Shown: piece after piece, positions 23,101 to 34,660 of the stretch | How the letters are laid out: each line of letters starts with the position of its first letter | Position numbering within the stretch: the stretch's first letter is position 1 | Source of the DNA: Lytechinus variegatus | Lineage: Eukaryota > Echinodermata > Echinoidea > Temnopleuroida > Toxopneustidae | Assembly (NCBI RefSeq): GCF_018143015.1 | Contig: NC_054741.1 | Location: 64,206,697 to 64,270,696 of the forward strand | Length of the DNA stretch: 64,000 nucleotides | Reading direction: 5' to 3' | Made by a program: the position numbers and the translations under genes | The notes under the pieces: generated by a model | The model's database searches: none | What the model saw: only the letters and a program-made list of their open reading frames with translations | What the model was told of the DNA's origin: nothing

Positions 23101-26100
23101 TGAAGAGCCATGGCATTGAAAGTCACTAGAAGTTGAAAGCTCTAAGGTTAAATTCATGTAAAGGTGGTGGTTTCAAATACATTCAAATGGGATCGTGAAA
23201 TACATTATTTGGTTGTCGGGGCAAAGTTGGTTGAGTTCAGGATTAGATGTCAACATTAGACTTGGGCAAAATGGTCTCTTTGCCATGGAATATCCCATTG
23301 TATCTGGATACTGATTGGGTGTTAAGTATTGTTTCAATGGAAGTTGGCAGCGGATGGTAAAGATGCCATGACAGTACAGTAGTAACTTAAGTTTGACAGG
23401 ACCCATCACTTTGTAGAAAGCGCGTGCACACGGAATACATTCCAGCAATCTGTGCCAAAAATTATATCAAATCATGCATAGATAGAGTGCATAATAACTG
23501 TTCTGGTAATCTTATTTCTTACTACACATACTTATTGATTTGTGTAGAATCTCTTTCAAATACACAATTTCATTTTCACTTTTCCAAGAACTTACCATGT
23601 TGTCCTTAAAATTATATTCAATGTGCAGAGACCTTAGAGAAGCTGGGTCAATAACTTATCCTTTCATTTATTCTCACCCAGACAGAACAGAACTACTCAG
23701 CTGCCCAGTCATCGGCTGTGAATCGAGCTTACAAGGTGCTTCTCAAACCACTTTCTAGAGGCCTCTACTTGGTAATTAACTAAATTAAATGTTTTCTTTT
23801 TCTATGATACAGAGGGTAGCTGCAATATCATGAAGTTGTGTTTGTTTTAATGATAGATACAGAACATATCCATTAAATGTTTATGATAAAGTCTTTGGGT
23901 GGTATCAGCTAATCCAAGTTAAGTCCATGATAAGCCTCGGTCCACTCTTCTTTGAAGTGCTAGGTTTCATCTTTATTCAATATTTCTTAAGATTAATAGA
24001 CATGTAAACATTTACTGGAGGTCATTTAATACTCATCATTTTCTTGTTTAATTGCATAATCATTTTAATACTCAAAAGGGTGAAAAGATTATGAACAGGT
24101 TTGACTCTCCACTCTGTCAGCAACACAGAGAGCAACATGCTTGTTCTATACCTGCTCATTTATATGTCAGTCATGCTCAAATATAGTGAACAGATTGGCT
24201 TCCATTCTTTTTTATCTCATGCCTTTTGAACAAACTCCCTCCAATTTTATGCATTATTTCCTTGATCTATTGAAAATGTTTTGGAAACAGTCATATATGA
24301 TAAATTTTTAGTCACTTAACATTGTAAGCAGCAGTTTTTGTCCTTTGGAAAAGGCACTAGATAAATCCAGTTTTTATTTTTTTTTTGACACACAGCTTGA
24401 GCTCAGAGGGTTTTCAATAGAAGAAGGAGAAAGTAATATAGAACCGTTATTCCTCATGGAGGTGATGGAAATCAATGAAGAGCTAGCTGATACTGATGAT
24501 CTTGAAACTGTCAGACGAATAGGAAAAGAAAATGCAGGTAAGTTTAGTCTTAAAGATAAATGAAAGTAGTTGCAGTAGACACTGATTTCACAAGAAAGTC
24601 AGTAAAAGCAGGCTTAATTGACACTAAATCATTGAGGATCTAGATCTGGTACAGTTACATAAACTGAACTTGGGGAAATCTAGAAATCTACGCTGAAAAA
24701 TATTCACACTGAAGATCACCAACACAGATAAGCGCACGTGGGACAGTGTATCATTATTGCTTTGAATGTCGGCACTACGCATGACCTGAATCCCGTGCTT
24801 ATTTGCTAATTTCTCAGCAATTACACAATTTCTTCCAGAATCCTTTGGCACATGTTTTTTATTTATACAAACAAACACTTTGGTGGTCATTTCATTGGAT
24901 TCTGTATGAACTCATTTTGAAATCGTCACCACAACTGGCATTTATCTTTAAGGAGTGGGACTCTGTAGAAAAGAGCAGTTTGTAAAATATTTGGTTTATT
25001 TCTTTCTGTGGCAAATGAGTGTGTATAATGGCTATATAATGCATATTGAAAAGGTGTTTTTAAAAAGGTGAAATTTAGACAGCACTAAATTGAGCAATGC
25101 ACAAAGGCTCAGCACAGTTTGCTAGTCAATATATTAATGTGAGAATTGTTTTCTTTTAGCACCAACTTATATTCGCAATCTTCCATCTGATTGGAGGAAT
25201 TGTTGCCAACATACCCAGAAACAAATTGTATAAAAGTATGATTTCCAATTCAGAAATCGCTTTTCCAAATTTTACAAACATACATTTGCCTCTTCTTTTT
25301 CAGTGAGTTTGAACGACCATCTAGATAAACTCAGAGTGGCTTTTGATGAAGGTGAGCTTTATAAACATATACATGTATGAGATTTTGTTAATACTAAATA
25401 GGTTCATTATTGCGGATTGAAATAATCGCTAGAGGGTATTCATTTGTCTTGCAATCTACTATGGTCAACAAGGAAATTAGGGATCACTCTCACAAAAAGT
25501 GTTCACTGGCTTTCTAGGAAATTTGTGATCACTCTCGCAAAAAGTGTTCACTAGCTTACAAGTTCACGAGCTTTCGAGTGCCGCTGCAACTCTTTATCAA
25601 GTGACGAAAATTATCTGATATCGTACTCTATTTATACTAACCTCCAAGACCGTACGCACGAACGCGAGAATAATAGGTGGGCACTGATCCGTTGTGCGAT
25701 TGGTCAGGAGTTATGCAAATAAGCTGGGGGTATATGCAAATACGCCGTGGGTCGGCAATATGCAAATGAGACGGCTCGCTAGTTACCCGTGGGCGGGGTT
25801 GACTAGCTGAGCGGTCCCTCGATCGGGGCCGGGAACGATCGGGTCGGCGTGCACTGCCAGGTAAGGGGGTATTGTGCTGTCGGATGGTTCGCATCCAGAA
25901 ATCGGGGATGTCGATCCCGCTGTCTCTGTTGAAGTTGTTGGGACAAAGACGAATACTAATAGCCTCCTTAATCCTGCGTGTATACCAATGTGTTTCTTTG
26001 GCAATGCAATGTACACCCTCCCAATCTGGGTGGTGTTGCTTCTCCCAAGCATGTTCTGCCACCGCGGATGTGTCGGTTGGCTGTAAACGAACTTCGCGCT

Positions 26101-28132
26101 TGTGTTCAGAAATGCGTTCAACTATCGGTCGGGCTGTCTCTCCGATGTAAGACCCGTCACATCCCTGGCAAGGAATGTTGTATACTATGACATCACGTCT
26201 GTGATCAGGGATAGGGTCTTTGGGGTGTACAAGCTGTTTGTGTAAGGTGGTGTCCGAGCGGAAAACCGTTAGGATACCGTGACCTTCTAATCGGCATTTA
26301 AGTTGTTGTGAAAGGCCATCTATGTATGGCAAGACTGTACAAGTCTTGAAAACCTTCTGATCCCTTGGTGGTTGTTTTTTCTTGAAAGTGTTCTTGATAA
26401 AACGGCGTGGGTAGCCGTTGCTGTATAAGGCGCCACATATGTGTGCTCTTTCTTTCGGGAGTTCAGGCGGGTGAGTTATAATACGTGCTGCTCTGTCGAA
26501 CAGGCATTTAACAAGACCTTTCTTGACCGATTTGTCGTGATGAGAATCATATGGTATGTATTGGTCTGTATGAGTGGGCTTGCGGTAGACAGAGGTGGGA
26601 AGTTTCCCGCCCTCGTGTCTTTGGACTAGCGTATCAAGGAATGCTAATTTCCCTCCTTGTCTCCAGAGTGAACTGGATGGACGGTTGCTGGCTGTTCATG
26701 TATGCGAGTAGGCTGTCTGCTTCGGAATTATTTACAATTATGAAAGTGTCATCGACGTATCTCTTTCACACCCGTGGGCGGCATGTGGAAGGACACTTGG
26801 GCAAAGCGTTCTGTTCAAAACCATCCATTTATAGGTTAGCCACAACCGCTGAGACTGGGCTGAGATTTTGTTATATTGATATTCTTTTATTTGTTCATTA
26901 CCGGGTATTTCAATAATTCATTCTTTTTATGGAATATTCTATATTACTCATAAGTGCACCTAGACAAGCAGAAATGGGTATACTGTGCATCCATACACAA
27001 GAAAAGATATGTAATGTGGATACCCAGTTAATGTATAACTTCTGTGCTGTATTTGGCAACTATACGTTTTGGTGTCATTTTTGTCTCGCCTTCATTGCAA
27101 AAGCGAGACATAGGTGCCAACTTTCCGACAACGATGATGCAGCATTGAAATCTTAACCGGGGTCAAATTTTAGAAATTACATCATGGTTTTAAGGGCCTA
27201 TTTCCTGGAACTTGGACATATAAGATTTCAGGTATCACTGATCATTTGGCAGGAGTTTCAGGTCATGATTAAGGTAAAAGTCATAGGGTTAATGAACTTT
27301 GAGCATGTTCTTGCATTAATATAAAAACCTGTACTACCCTGCTACCTAAGGTTAAGAATTTAAATTTATTTTCAAGATTATTATGAAAGTATGAACTTAA
27401 ATATAATGGTTATAAAGTTTGAATTTTTAAAGATAATTTTGTAATCTTAAGTCTCTGTTCTTATAAATGTGGATATGTGTGTCAGATATTATTTATATAA
27501 TGTTTGGTCACTGGGTCAAGTTCAAAGGTAATTTCAGAAAAAATTTGTGCATTGCCTTCAAAGCTTGTAATCACATATCAAACTTGTGTGAGATGATCAT
27601 GAGAAATATATCACAAATGATATTGAATTAATATCTTTCAAAGTCAAGGTCATAGTCATTTGAGGTCAGCGAACTTTGGGTTTTATTATCTAATAGCTTT
27701 TTTCCCGCAAATTCTGAAAAAATTTGTTCATCTGAATTCATTTTCGTGATTCATGAAGCATGTATATATTTGAGTAGGATTAAGTATCAGCTGTAAAAAA
27801 TTCAGGTCATTTCAGGTTCACTACTAGGATGAAAATTCATATTTTAATCAAAGTTGTCATACCCATTCATTGTCTTATTCCATGAAGCTTGTATACAATT
27901 GATATTAAATCAGTTTCAAAGTCAAGTTCAAAGGTCGTTTATGAACTTGGGATTTTGTAATCATATGAATGAGGTTTTTTCTCTTTTTCTTGAAAATATT
28001 AATTTTCTTGGTTGTTTTTGCAATGTCATTTGTTTCATAGCTAATTATCCTCAGGCACGGGAGCTGCTGATGAGGCTTAAGTACTATGCCAACATCGATG
28101 ATAAAGTGAAGGAGAAACTCGGTACCAACTGA
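16817..28132 (+). CDS. HSCB: HSCB, mitochondrial iron-sulfur cluster co-chaperone (six exons)
   Basis: HSCB is a J-protein that delivers the scaffold ISCU to the mitochondrial HSP70 and stimulates its ATPase, so new iron-sulfur clusters can be passed on. Six exons join in phase (16817-17193, 22857-22953, 23682-23771, 24396-24537, 25304-25351, 28041-28132) to give 281 residues; the human protein has 235, and the excess is N-terminal. The start has A at -3 and G at +4. Residues 1-60 are Arg/Ser-rich and almost free of acidic residues, fitting an import presequence. Cysteines 81, 84, 105 and 108 form the animal-type zinc motif. The J-domain has HPD at 149-151. The C-terminal domain carries the conserved FLMEVMEINEEL stretch and ends RLKYYANIDDKVKEKLGTN. 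Introns 1 and 5 are swollen by repeats. All key residues are present, so I judge the gene functional. Confidence 0.95.
21094..21133. repeat. 40-bp near-perfect palindrome in HSCB intron 1
   Basis: The arms of 19 bp (21094-21112 and 21115-21133) pair with one mismatch around a 2-nt loop. The stem sequence is rich in 'gcctcggaaga'. It could be the two abutting tips of a tiny inverted-repeat element. Confidence 0.6.
21420..21750 (+). promoter_or_regulatory. CpG-rich patch ending in a strong splice-donor consensus
   Basis: The stretch is far richer in CpG than its surroundings, with runs such as 'gcgctttcgcgcggg' and 'cgtgcttcgcacgcgcc'. It ends with GAG/gtaagtc at 21745-21752. This could be an alternative non-coding first exon spliced to HSCB exon 2, but parts look like a G/C-rich repeat, and no start codon with a convincing frame lies in it. 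Confidence 0.25.
22857..22953 (+). CDS. HSCB: HSCB exon 2: J-domain core
   Basis: The acceptor is 'aattag' at 22851-22856 and the donor GAG/gtaaga. The exon supplies the last base of codon 126 and encodes helix II and the HPD loop, RNLQRLLHPDKFSNKSE. The spacing from NHF to HPD matches the human protein residue for residue. Confidence 0.94.
23682..23771 (+). CDS. HSCB: HSCB exon 3: J-domain helix III
   Basis: The exon is exactly 30 codons, between acceptor 'ctcacccag' and donor TTG/gtaatt. It encodes VNRAYKVLLKPLSRGLYL, the strongly conserved end of the HSCB J-domain. Confidence 0.95.
24396..24537 (+). CDS. HSCB: HSCB exon 4: start of the ISCU-binding domain
   Basis: The acceptor is 'cacacag' and the donor GCAG/gtaagt. 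The 142-nt exon encodes LELRGFSIEE and FLMEVMEINEELAD, the hallmark of the C-terminal three-helix domain. Confidence 0.95.
25304..25351 (+). CDS. HSCB: HSCB exon 5, short
   Basis: This 48-nt exon lies between acceptor 'ctttttcag' and donor GAAG/gtgagc and encodes SLNDHLDKLRVAFDE. It aligns with the human NVSSAFEQ region. Confidence 0.9.
25540..26840 (-). mobile_element. Penelope-like retroelement remnant, antisense in HSCB intron 5
   Basis: The minus strand reads the end of a reverse transcriptase, with the RYVDDTFI catalytic motif near 26770, and then a GIY-YIG endonuclease domain in the frame 26332-25637. That domain shows a zinc-type CQGC pair, SYIGETARP, and an SAVAEHAWEKQHHPDW segment, which together are diagnostic of Penelope-like elements. 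The 5' part is missing beyond about 26840, as in a 5'-truncated insertion, and the reverse transcriptase part is no longer one open frame. Two 47-bp direct repeats ('gatcactct.caaaaagtgttcact') at 25480-25555 follow the 3' end. Confidence 0.85.
27080..27960 (+). repeat. Old copy of the GAGAC/DR1 repeat in HSCB intron 5
   Basis: It starts with 'gtctcgccttcattgcaaaa' and 'gcgagacataggtgcc' and continues with diverged units containing 'aaggtcatagtcatttgagg' and 'catgaagcttgtata'. It is clearly related to 37717-38780 and 51088-52140 but much older, and its direct AGGTCA repeats are mostly lost. Confidence 0.65.
28041..28132 (+). CDS. HSCB: HSCB exon 6 and stop
   Basis: The acceptor is 'gtttcatag' at 28032-28040, not the nearer 'cctcag' at 28049-28054, because only the first keeps phase with exon 5 and restores the ANYPQARELL link. 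The exon ends with TGA at 28130-28132. Confidence 0.92.
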
Positions 28133-29440
28133 GATGCTGTAGCAGTTGAGAAACCCCATCACTGATGCTGTATCCAAATATGCGGCCAAAGAGAAGCCCT
28201 CTACCAGGACATCCCTACTTGAGTAGCAGCTGTAGAGGAAACTTCATCAGCAGCATCCAGTCTTTTGCCATCAAGTAAAATCAAACCTTTAAGGTTTCTT
28301 GGTTTTTTTTCATAGCTTTGATATCTTTTTGTTCCTTAACTTGTCAGTCATGTTTAAGGTTCAACTCACCTTTCTGCATGATTCTCTGAATGTAAACCTT
28401 ACACAGGTCTAACTCTGATTTGGGCTTGGTAAAATCAAAGGTTTGCATCCAATTACTAACTGAGGAGGGCCAGTGGAGATCATTGTTTCTTGTGCAATTT
28501 GTTCAAAACACTGACCAGGAACAGTTATATATTTTTCTAAATGTATTTGCGGTCCATCTTATTCCTTTGAGTCACCAAGACTTGGTTTAAGTTGGTTAAG
28601 GGGTTGACTTATTGATACCGGTACCGAACATTTAACACACCCACCTGTTTAAAAATGAAACCCATTTGTGGTAACAATCACAATGAATTCTTACAGAACC
28701 CAGTCAAATGGCCATTCAAGTGTTTGCATGTACAAGTATGTGCCAGACAGTACAGATAGATAACTGCTCAGTAACAAGCAAAATAATTATGGCATTCTAT
28801 CCAGAGATTTTTTTCTTGAAGTTATGAATATCACATGTTCCCACATTTGGCTTATTTGTGTTGGTAGTTTTTCTGCATAGTCCATTTTGTGTGAACCCTT
28901 TAGGAATTAACTATCTGAGATAACCCAGTGTGATACTGAACTTGCCAAGACCACCCATTCATATCAATGCAATAATAGTTACAATTCTATGGCCTACCTT
29001 GGTAAATATATGTGAGTCATCTTCATGTCTACTAGGAGTTTCTGCCAAAAGACTACTACTAATTATGAAATTTTTATAGTCTTATGCATACATGTATGTG
29101 TGTAAATATTTACAAGGAATACATTTCAAAATGAAATTTGATCTGACAAATTCTGACTAGCTATAAAGTAAGTTAGCTTAGACTCGTGTACTATAATATA
29201 ATCTATACCTCCATTATTATAAACTATATATATAACCTAATATCATCCTCCTTCTTTGTGTGTTCCTTATGGCCTTGATGTTATTGGCTGATTTTATTTT
29301 GGGCTCCAGCGTTGCCACCTTTACTGCGTCCTTTCTTGTCCTTGGATTCATTAGGATGATAAAACAGTAATTCAAATTAAAAAAATTTCCTTCTATCTTA
29401 AGACACCCAAGTCTGTTGTTCATCTACCTGCAAGGACTAG
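28133..29440 (+). other. HSCB 3' UTR and intergenic DNA
   Basis: The first part after the stop must include the HSCB 3' untranslated region. I could not fix a cleavage site. No other gene or repeat boundary is evident. Confidence 0.45.
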
Positions 29441-31420
29441 CCAATACCAGTGCATTGACTCAGACATCTTGACTTCATAACTCCATTATTCCATGGAATA
29501 ATGCGAAAATCTGCCCTCTTTGTAGATTTGCTTCTTTGCAAGAAGCAGCTCTGCTTGATTTAAGTGAACAAGATTCATGTGTCTTTATCTGTAGCTTCTT
29601 ATTCTGCCAATATTAGCGACAAGTTTCCCTCCTCTTGCATTGAAGAGAGTGAGACAGCAGACTACCAGATCCCTCAGTTCTGTTTACCAAGAACAGTTCA
29701 AACTCATCCTTGTCCAAGATACTTGACACTGTAGTTCTTCATATTTCCTTACCAAGAAGATTTTCAGGCTTCCTGAGCTTTTCCCTTCTACTTTTGTTAA
29801 TTGGATACTGGGCATATCCTAACAGATAGTCATGATTGACTTGATATAATATCTCCACAAACTTATCTATTGCACTGGACTTGCCTTCCTCATCTGACAT
29901 CAAGCATGACGCTTTGAGTATCTTGCAGGATTTCTTTACAAGATAATGCAAGCCTGTCTTCAACCCATACTTCAGTTTCTCTCCCTCATGGCTGCTGTTG
30001 CACATAGCTTCAAAATCTGTCCAAGTTGGTCTCTAGAACATATCTACTGATGAGTGTTGTGAGTGTTTGATTGAGCGAGATTCGCTGTCAGTTTCCTTAC
30101 ATGCAATGTATAGCCTTCTCACAGAAGACATGACATACGTCTTAACTTCATTTTTTTTTTGGGGGGGCACATTTGAGCTTTTATTTTTAATTAAACAAGG
30201 TGACAGTAACCCAGCAAAGAAGTACATAATGTTTCAAACCACACACCTCTCTTTTCTTCACCAGAAACTGCATCGCATCCTCCCACTCAGGCTTTATTAG
30301 CAATGTTACCTTCTGGTTTTGTTTTCCACTAATATCCAGAACATCGAATCTGCAAAAATGCAATACCAAAATACAAATTTCAGTGTATCAGTTTTTTGAC
30401 ATGGAGAATGCATCGAAGAGTAAGGGAACTTCAGCAAATTTCTCTACTTGATCAGCTTTTTTGTCTTCATCCTGAATTCAGAAAGTACCTTGCAATATTT
30501 TACATGCACTCTTTATCAAGAAGTAAAGAGCACTTTTGAGTACATATTTCAACTCAAGGGACTCTTGTGTCCTTATTTCTCACAGTAAGATTCAATAGCT
30601 GATGCAAGGTGATTAAAGTTACATTGCGTGAATATGTCTGCACTATTGCCTTCTGATGCATCATAAGGCACCAATTCATTGCTGCTCTTCTGAAAATGAA
30701 TATTCCTGCCGTGATGCCTTCAGTTACCTAACTTTCACATTTAGTCCCTTTAGATTTTAGAAGATTTGTTTAGGAGAAATTGTTGAAATGTACAATTTTC
30801 AATTTATTTCTTTAAATTTTTTTAGATTATACTGGTATTAAACTGAATGTTGGGGCAGATGGACCTATCGTCAGAGATGTAGATGTAATTGTCTCTATGT
30901 TCTTCCTGGAGATCATATTTGAACAGGTTCAGTGGGGAGCTTGATGAGTGACCATGCTCAAATGGACTTCTTAGCTTCTCCATGGATTCAGATTCTGATA
31001 CATTATTCCTTCTCAATGCATCAGCACAAGACAGGGGACGGTTGTGTGTGTAGTTTAATGTCACAGTGAACAGGAGTCCTTTCCTTTAGGTGGGAATCTT
31101 TCTAAAGACCACAATCTTATGTGACAAGGGTGTGCTGAAGAAGCTGTGGAGTTTGAATGTATGTGCTGGGGATGTAGGCTATCTTTCTGGACTTTGGTTG
31201 AGTTGAAATCAAAGATTCTTATTGTGATAAACAAACTGGCTCTAGTAACACTGCACTTCCATTCCTCAAAAGGTTAGGTCTCTGGATCCTCAGAATCAAT
31301 GTCCAGATAGGAATTAAAGTTATCAACTTTTAGTTTTACAAGGTATTCATCTGTTTCCAGTTTTAAAACTTGTACACGATCTTTACCCATTAATTCTGAA
31401 ATATTTCAAGAGAAGAAGAA
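29440..31420 (-). pseudogene. Decayed copies of a tyrosine-recombinase-like gene
   Basis: Fragments in several minus-strand frames resemble a protein family I know from urchin, amphioxus and fish genomes that has a tyrosine-recombinase-type core. At 30005-29739 an 88-codon frame reads LKYGLKTGLHYLVKKSCKIL and ends SRREKLRKPENLL. A diverged second copy of the same segment lies at 30590-30420. Near 29650-29600 there is a CCLTLFNARGGKL-like stretch. At 30360-30240, after a 'ttttgcag' acceptor, the frame reads RFDVLDISGKQNQKVTLLIK. The pieces are out of order and several carry stops. The family assignment is from memory of conserved phrases and remains tentative. Confidence 0.45.
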
Positions 31421-33950
31421 TCACTGCATGCCACCAATTTTGTGTTCTGCTGGTAGGTTACACATATTCAGCACAGCCCTGTTCATTTGCCATTTCAAGT
31501 CTGAAATTATAGGCATGCATACTCGTGTTTTGAGTGAAATTACAAAAACACATCATTGCACATAAAAGCATTTTTCCACTCTGAAATTAACCGAATACTA
31601 TAGGCCTACTGGTTTGCAAACACAAAACATTGATAAAAGTAATTAAGTGTAGATGTAATTGCATGCAATTTGACATGCAAGATGCATGTACTTGTAATAA
31701 ATTTTCTTTAACATCATTCTACAGTTCTGTAGAATGTGTTCTGTAAAGTGGAAGTACCGAGACACTTTTATAATTCTCTCATCCTACAGTTTGTGATATT
31801 TCCCTTTCCATGATTTACTAAACGTCCTGATGTGGGTTTGGTTTTGGGCGGCTCTCTTGTTGCATCAATAGTGGAAGATTAAAGAAGCAAAGTACCATCG
31901 TGAATATTGTTTTATAAAGTGAAACAATACTTAGTAATTATATAATTTAACTTTTTGTTGTTTAAACATGTATAGAAATCATGGCAGTACGTTTAGCAAA
32001 TTTGAAAACTGTTACCCCGGTTGAAATTGTGTTAAAAATGTGTTACTTATGTATGGAAGGACATTTTGTTTAATTTGTTTCTCTCCATAATTAGGAAGAA
32101 ACCTGTAGTATGGACATGTTACGTGAAAATGTAACGTGAGACCCTCCTACTAAAAGGTAAATGCTGCCACCACATACTTTTCTAGGGGTATGAGCCCTTG
32201 GCTGTTCCGGGGAAATCCAGACAACCTATATAGAAATCTAACATGACGTAACAATAGCTGGGACTCATACTGGGTAGACAGGGGGAGGGGGGATGAGGAC
32301 TGGGAAGGGCATGACTCATGCTCAATCTCCTCAATCAGTCACACGTGCACGACACTACACACATAAGCTCTGCACTCCACAATCAAGCATACACGACCAG
32401 AGACCCAAGCTCAGCTGACTGACCAAACATTCAACTCGTTCTCCACTCTTGTTACCAAGACCAGCATCACGACAATCAAGAAATTATCTGGTAAGTCAAC
32501 TATAATAGTCAACTGATCATCCCTACTAATTAGCTAAACTATTCTCGACTGGTCAAGCTCAACAATCAATCAATCTACTTCACTCACTTCTAACATTCAC
32601 ATTGTTCAGTATGCATACGACATTGCAGTACACACAACCAAATTACAAAGAGTTGACACATGTTATGATGTGCACATTAATTAGCCATTGCACATGCACA
32701 GAGGTCGCTCGTTGTAACTTTGGTCAATACAACAACAGCACTTCAATCACTCAACAATCTCGAGCACACAACAAACACATCAAACAACTATCCAAGAACA
32801 TTTCCAATTGCAAACCACAGATGCCCAGCATACATCATGTTCATCTAGACTTCTCTCTAACGACATTCTGTCTCACGGATAGCATGGTAATTAAGTCGAG
32901 GGTCGATGACGGGGACGTTTGTTCGAAATATACGAACACTCTATCTATAAATTACTAAGACTTAAGACTAATAAAATTCCATGATTCACATCAACGATCA
33001 CTGGTCACTACTCGATCTAATCAGACATTCGTGCAACTAAACCAGGTCTAAGTAATTTCTCATTTGGAAACTATAAATTCGAGTTATACCCGATCTAAAA
33101 CATTTATTAATAACAAATAACTTTAACAATTCAAACTCTTGTAAATTCATGGAAAGTAAAAGTGGCATTTTAGCAAACGTTTATGTACAGTATTGACATA
33201 TTTACATGCTTAAAACTAATTCCTAGGTTACATGGCTGACGTCTTAATTCAACAATTAAATCTTCACTGTCCTAGGTTACATGGCTGACGTCTGAACATA
33301 AATAAATATTCACCGAACATTTAATAAACCCTAACTGTAAATAAATGAGACGTTTCTTCTCACTTCGTCACTCTTTGAATAAATTATCTTAAATTCTACA
33401 AAATTTTGAGTTTGATTTTATGTTTGTAGTACAAGTGTGAACTTTATAAATATTTCTATCTAATTTCATCATTTCCATAACCTTGCTGCGAGGCCTATTC
33501 TATATTCTCTACGGTCTTCCGAACAACATTCCTAGTTGGTATAAAGGTGTCTTTGTTTCTACACCATCACTTTGCTTAACATATCTAATGCCTGCATCTA
33601 GATATCAAATCCTTTTCTCCTAATTATAAAATCATCCTAAACTTTCCTGTTTCCAACCCATCGCGCCACTTCAATGGCCATTCCAAGGTCTCTCCACCCC
33701 AGCCTATTTCCTGCCACTACATCTCCTAGTAATATCTGGCCTCAAGATTTTATCTCCCAAATATTAGACTAACAAAGTCCTTTTTATACCAACAACTTTC
33801 TATGTTCAACCTGGTCCATAACAAAACAAAACTTAACATTCCAACCATTCTAACTCGTTGCATTACAATCAAGTAATGTTCTGATTAAATATTTAAAAAT
33901 AATCTTATAAGAATTAATACACTACCAAAATACAAATTATTAATAATTGT
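31421..33950. other. Region with no clear gene
   Basis: No coding signature was recognised. A 49-bp-spaced duplication of 'cctaggttacatggctgacg' occurs at 33222 and 33271. The part above about 32118 may belong to the long LTR described at 33950-35886, but the LTR end could not be fixed. Confidence 0.4.
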
Positions 33951-34044
33951 ATGTGTGCATAAATAACTTGGAAGAATGAGAGAGAAGGGGGGGGGGGGGG
34001 TAAGAGTCAAAACGTCAAGAGGGGTTCCATGCTGTCGAAGAATT

Positions 34045-34378
34045 GAAGAAACATTGAAGCAAACATGGTGAAGACTGCTTAAATTCGTTCCCTATCCAGG
34101 ATTGAATGTAAGAAAGCACTGAAGAAAACATGGTGAAGACTGCTTAAATTCGTTCCCTATCCGGGATTGAATGTAAGAAAGCACTGAAGAAAACATGGTG
34201 AAGACTGCTTAAATTCGTTCCCTATCCAGGATTGAATGTAAGAAAGCACTGAAGAAAACATGGTGAAGACTGCTTAAATTCGTTCCCTATCCGGGATTGA
34301 ATGTAAGAAAGCACTGAAGAAAACATGGTGAAGACTGCTTAAATTCGTTCCCTATCCGGGATTAAATGTAAGAAAGCA
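34045..34378. repeat. 65-bp tandem repeat, five copies
   Basis: The landmark 'aaacatggtgaagactgc' recurs at exactly 65-bp spacing (34061, 34126, 34191, 34256, 34321). Copies are almost identical, differing at sites such as 'tatccaggatt' versus 'tatccgggatt'. It lies in the presumed LTR. Confidence 0.9.
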
Positions 34379-34435
34379 GCTATGAAGTCATCTCAGATGG
34401 ACAGGACGTTGGTAGACGGTGCCCAGTGTTCGCTG

Positions 34436-34660
34436 GTTTGGAGTACCGAGTACGCGATGCACGATGACAAGAACAGAGTACCGAGATGCACGATGACAAG
34501 TACAGAGTACCCAGTACGCGATGCATGATGGCGAGTACAGAGTACCCAGTACGCGATGCACGATGGCGAGTACAGAGTACCGAGATGCACGATGGAAAGT
34601 ACAGAGTACCGAGATGCACGATGGAAAGTACAGAGTACCCAGTACGCGATGCACGGTGAT
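34436..34660. repeat. Tandem repeat of 'gatgcacgatg...acagagtacc' units
   Basis: Six to seven units of alternating length, roughly 34 and 42 bp, carry 'gatgcacgatggcgagtaca' and 'gagtacc', with or without an extra 'cagtacgc'. Overlapping minus-strand frames rich in CHRASR and VLGT are products of the repeat, not genes. Confidence 0.85.

Noticed and set aside
28049-28054. Alternative acceptor 'cctcag' for HSCB exon 6
   Set aside because: Using it would shift the frame after exon 5 and give an early stop. The acceptor at 28040 keeps phase and restores conserved residues.
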